Under the pieces are notes generated by a model. That model did not search any database. It saw only the letters and a list, made by a program, of their open reading frames with translations, and was not told the origin of the DNA. Both the position numbers and the translations under genes were made by a program. A DNA stretch of 7,320 nucleotides from Maribacter sp. (GTDB lineage: Bacteria; Bacteroidota; Bacteroidia; Flavobacteriales; Flavobacteriaceae). This document shows, piece after piece, positions 6,488-7,320 of the stretch. The DNA lies in assembly GCA_003232155.1 (NCBI GenBank), contig QILY01000292.1, forward strand, positions 1-7,320. The letters are read 5' to 3'. The stretch's first letter is position 1; each line of letters starts with the position of its first letter.

Positions 6488-6510
6488 ATATAGGGTTTCA
6501 TCAAATAAAT

Positions 6511-6555
6511 TAAAGTTCGAATAAATACCTCGTATTCTTGCATCGAGGAACTTTA
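6511..6555 (-). promoter_or_regulatory. interrupted inverted repeat upstream of the YvlD-like gene
   Basis: TAAAGTTC (6511-6518) pairs with GAACTTTA (6548-6555), and inside it CCTCG (6528-6532) pairs with CGAGG (6544-6548), sharing base 6548. The result is a bulged hairpin 24-68 bases before the start codon. It could lie in the leader RNA or form an operator-like site. No exact TAnnTTTG element was found with it, so function is open. Confidence 0.35.
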
Positions 6556-6570
6556 TTAAACGAGTTCAAT

Positions 6571-6599
6571 AAAAAAAGGTGCTAGTTTTCTAGCACCTT
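6571..6599 (-). terminator. Rho-independent terminator of the SGNH hydrolase gene
   Basis: AAGGTGCTAG (6576-6585) and CTAGCACCTT (6590-6599) are perfect 10-base reverse complements with a TTTT loop. On the minus strand the stem starts 26 bases after the hydrolase stop codon and ends in a run of T (complement of 6571-6577). This is a strong intrinsic terminator that separates the hydrolase gene from the YvlD-like gene. Confidence 0.9.
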
Positions 6600-6624
6600 A
6601 TAAAGTTATAATTTTTTCTTCTAT

Positions 6625-7320
6625 TTAATTTATATAAAGGCCAGTAAAATCCAATGGATTTACATCTGGTAGATTAGAACCATATTTAGCGTTGATGGCT
6701 TCTGTAAAAAGATTAGCTACTAATGCATATCCTCTTGGTGATGGGTGAAACCCGTCTAAAGAAAATCCACTACCGGTTGCGAAAGTATCGGTGACGATAC
6801 TTCCATCGCTTAATGTAAATCCTGAGGTAGCAACAGTGGCTAAAAAAGAATTTGCATCAACGTGGGCGATATCGAATTGACTGGCTAAGGTTTCTATTGT
6901 TTGGTTCAAAGCTACTATAGCATTACCAATATTCATTTGTTCTGCAGGCGTAAGTACCCATCTATCATCAAGTGGGTAGGTTATACCATTTATGGCAAGC
7001 TGCCCAGCACTCGCAGGGGGCAGCCCAAGGCCTTGTAAGGTGGCAAGGGCATCTGTATTAAGTTGGGCAATAATAGAGCTACTTGTTAATAGTATAAGGT
7101 CATTTTCAGTGGCAAGTCTTGCTTGCCCATAAAGAAATCCGGTAACCGCTGCAGTACCTGCATCTGCACCATTTGCCAACAATACTTGTGTGATACCCGC
7201 AGACAGGTCAGCTAGGGAATCATCTCTTATCACAAGAGCACTGGCACTATTTTCTGAAAATGAGATAGAACGCTCAGGAACTCCTAGAAAAGCAAATACC
7301 CCATTAAGCTGTGCAAAATT
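6625..7320 (-). CDS. SGNH/GDSL-family hydrolase, C-terminal part
   Basis: The frame is open from the window end (7320) to the TAA at 6625-6627, giving 231 visible residues. The GTG at 7231-7233 is only an internal Val, because the upstream frame reads NFAQLNGVFAFLGVPERS without a stop. The C-terminal catalytic block is clear: DGFHPSPRGYALVANLF, with Asp189 and His192 (numbered from 7320). This is the Asp-x-x-His of SGNH/GDSL esterases, followed by the usual terminal helix (FTEAINAKYG). The nucleophile Ser block (GDSL) and the Gly and Asn blocks must lie partly or wholly outside the window, so the call rests on the last block plus the overall look of flavobacterial homologues. These are often secreted or lipid-anchored; the signal region is not in view. 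The protein is rich in Ala, Ser, Thr and Asn, in keeping with an exported protein. The substrate is unknown, perhaps an ester or an acylated polysaccharide. Confidence 0.8.
   Translation of the reverse strand, partial: NFAQLNGVFAFLGVPERSISFSENSASALVIRDDSLADLSAGITQVLLANGADAGTAAVTGFLYGQARLATENDLILLTSSSIIAQLNTDALATLQGLGLPPASAGQLAINGITYPLDDRWVLTPAEQMNIGNAIVALNQTIETLASQFDIAHVDANSFLATVATSGFTLSDGSIVTDTFATGSGFSLDGFHPSPRGYALVANLFTEAINAKYGSNLPDVNPLDFTGLYIN

Noticed and set aside
1..7320. CRISPR array, tRNA, rRNA, defence island or toxin-antitoxin system
   Set aside because: No regularly spaced repeats, no cloverleaf-type sequence and no related protein motifs were seen on reading both strands.

Overview
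The window looks like chromosomal core sequence from a member of the Bacteroidota, most likely the family Flavobacteriaceae. I infer this from the low GC content, the character of the Tig, ClpP and ClpX proteins, the lack of Shine-Dalgarno sequences before the starts, and an exact Bacteroidota-type promoter (TTG, 20 bases, TAnnTTTG) before tig. Genus cannot be read from the sequence.

Layout from left to right. Positions 1-1323 (+) hold the 3' part of a GH3-family (ANL-fold) adenylating enzyme whose start lies outside the window. A 193-base gap follows, then a small alpha/beta hydrolase at 1517-2086 (+). It converges on clpX, and the two share one perfect 17-bp hairpin (2123-2160). The stop codon of clpX sits at the loop of this hairpin. 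On the minus strand, in transcription order, come tig (trigger factor, 5692-4370), clpP (peptidase, 4140-3460) and clpX (unfoldase, 3375-2140). This is the widespread proteostasis cluster: Tig handles nascent chains at the ribosome exit, and ClpX unfolds substrates and feeds them into ClpP. A clear terminator lies between tig and clpP, so clpP-clpX probably also has its own promoter.

Upstream of tig is a 444-base non-coding stretch (5693-6136). It holds the tig promoter, a 25-bp-stem hairpin that would form at the very 5' end of the tig mRNA, and a 180-bp MITE-like element with 18-bp terminal inverted repeats flanked by 5-bp direct repeats. Beyond it, also on the minus strand, are a small four-helix membrane protein of the YvlD / 'phage holin family 4' group (6487-6137) and the C-terminal part of an SGNH/GDSL-type hydrolase (7320-6625, cut by the window end). 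A strong terminator separates these two.

The genes are ordinary core genes and I see no new multi-gene system. The parts most worth a second look are non-coding: the tig leader hairpin, the MITE-like element, and the terminator built into the clpX 3' end.
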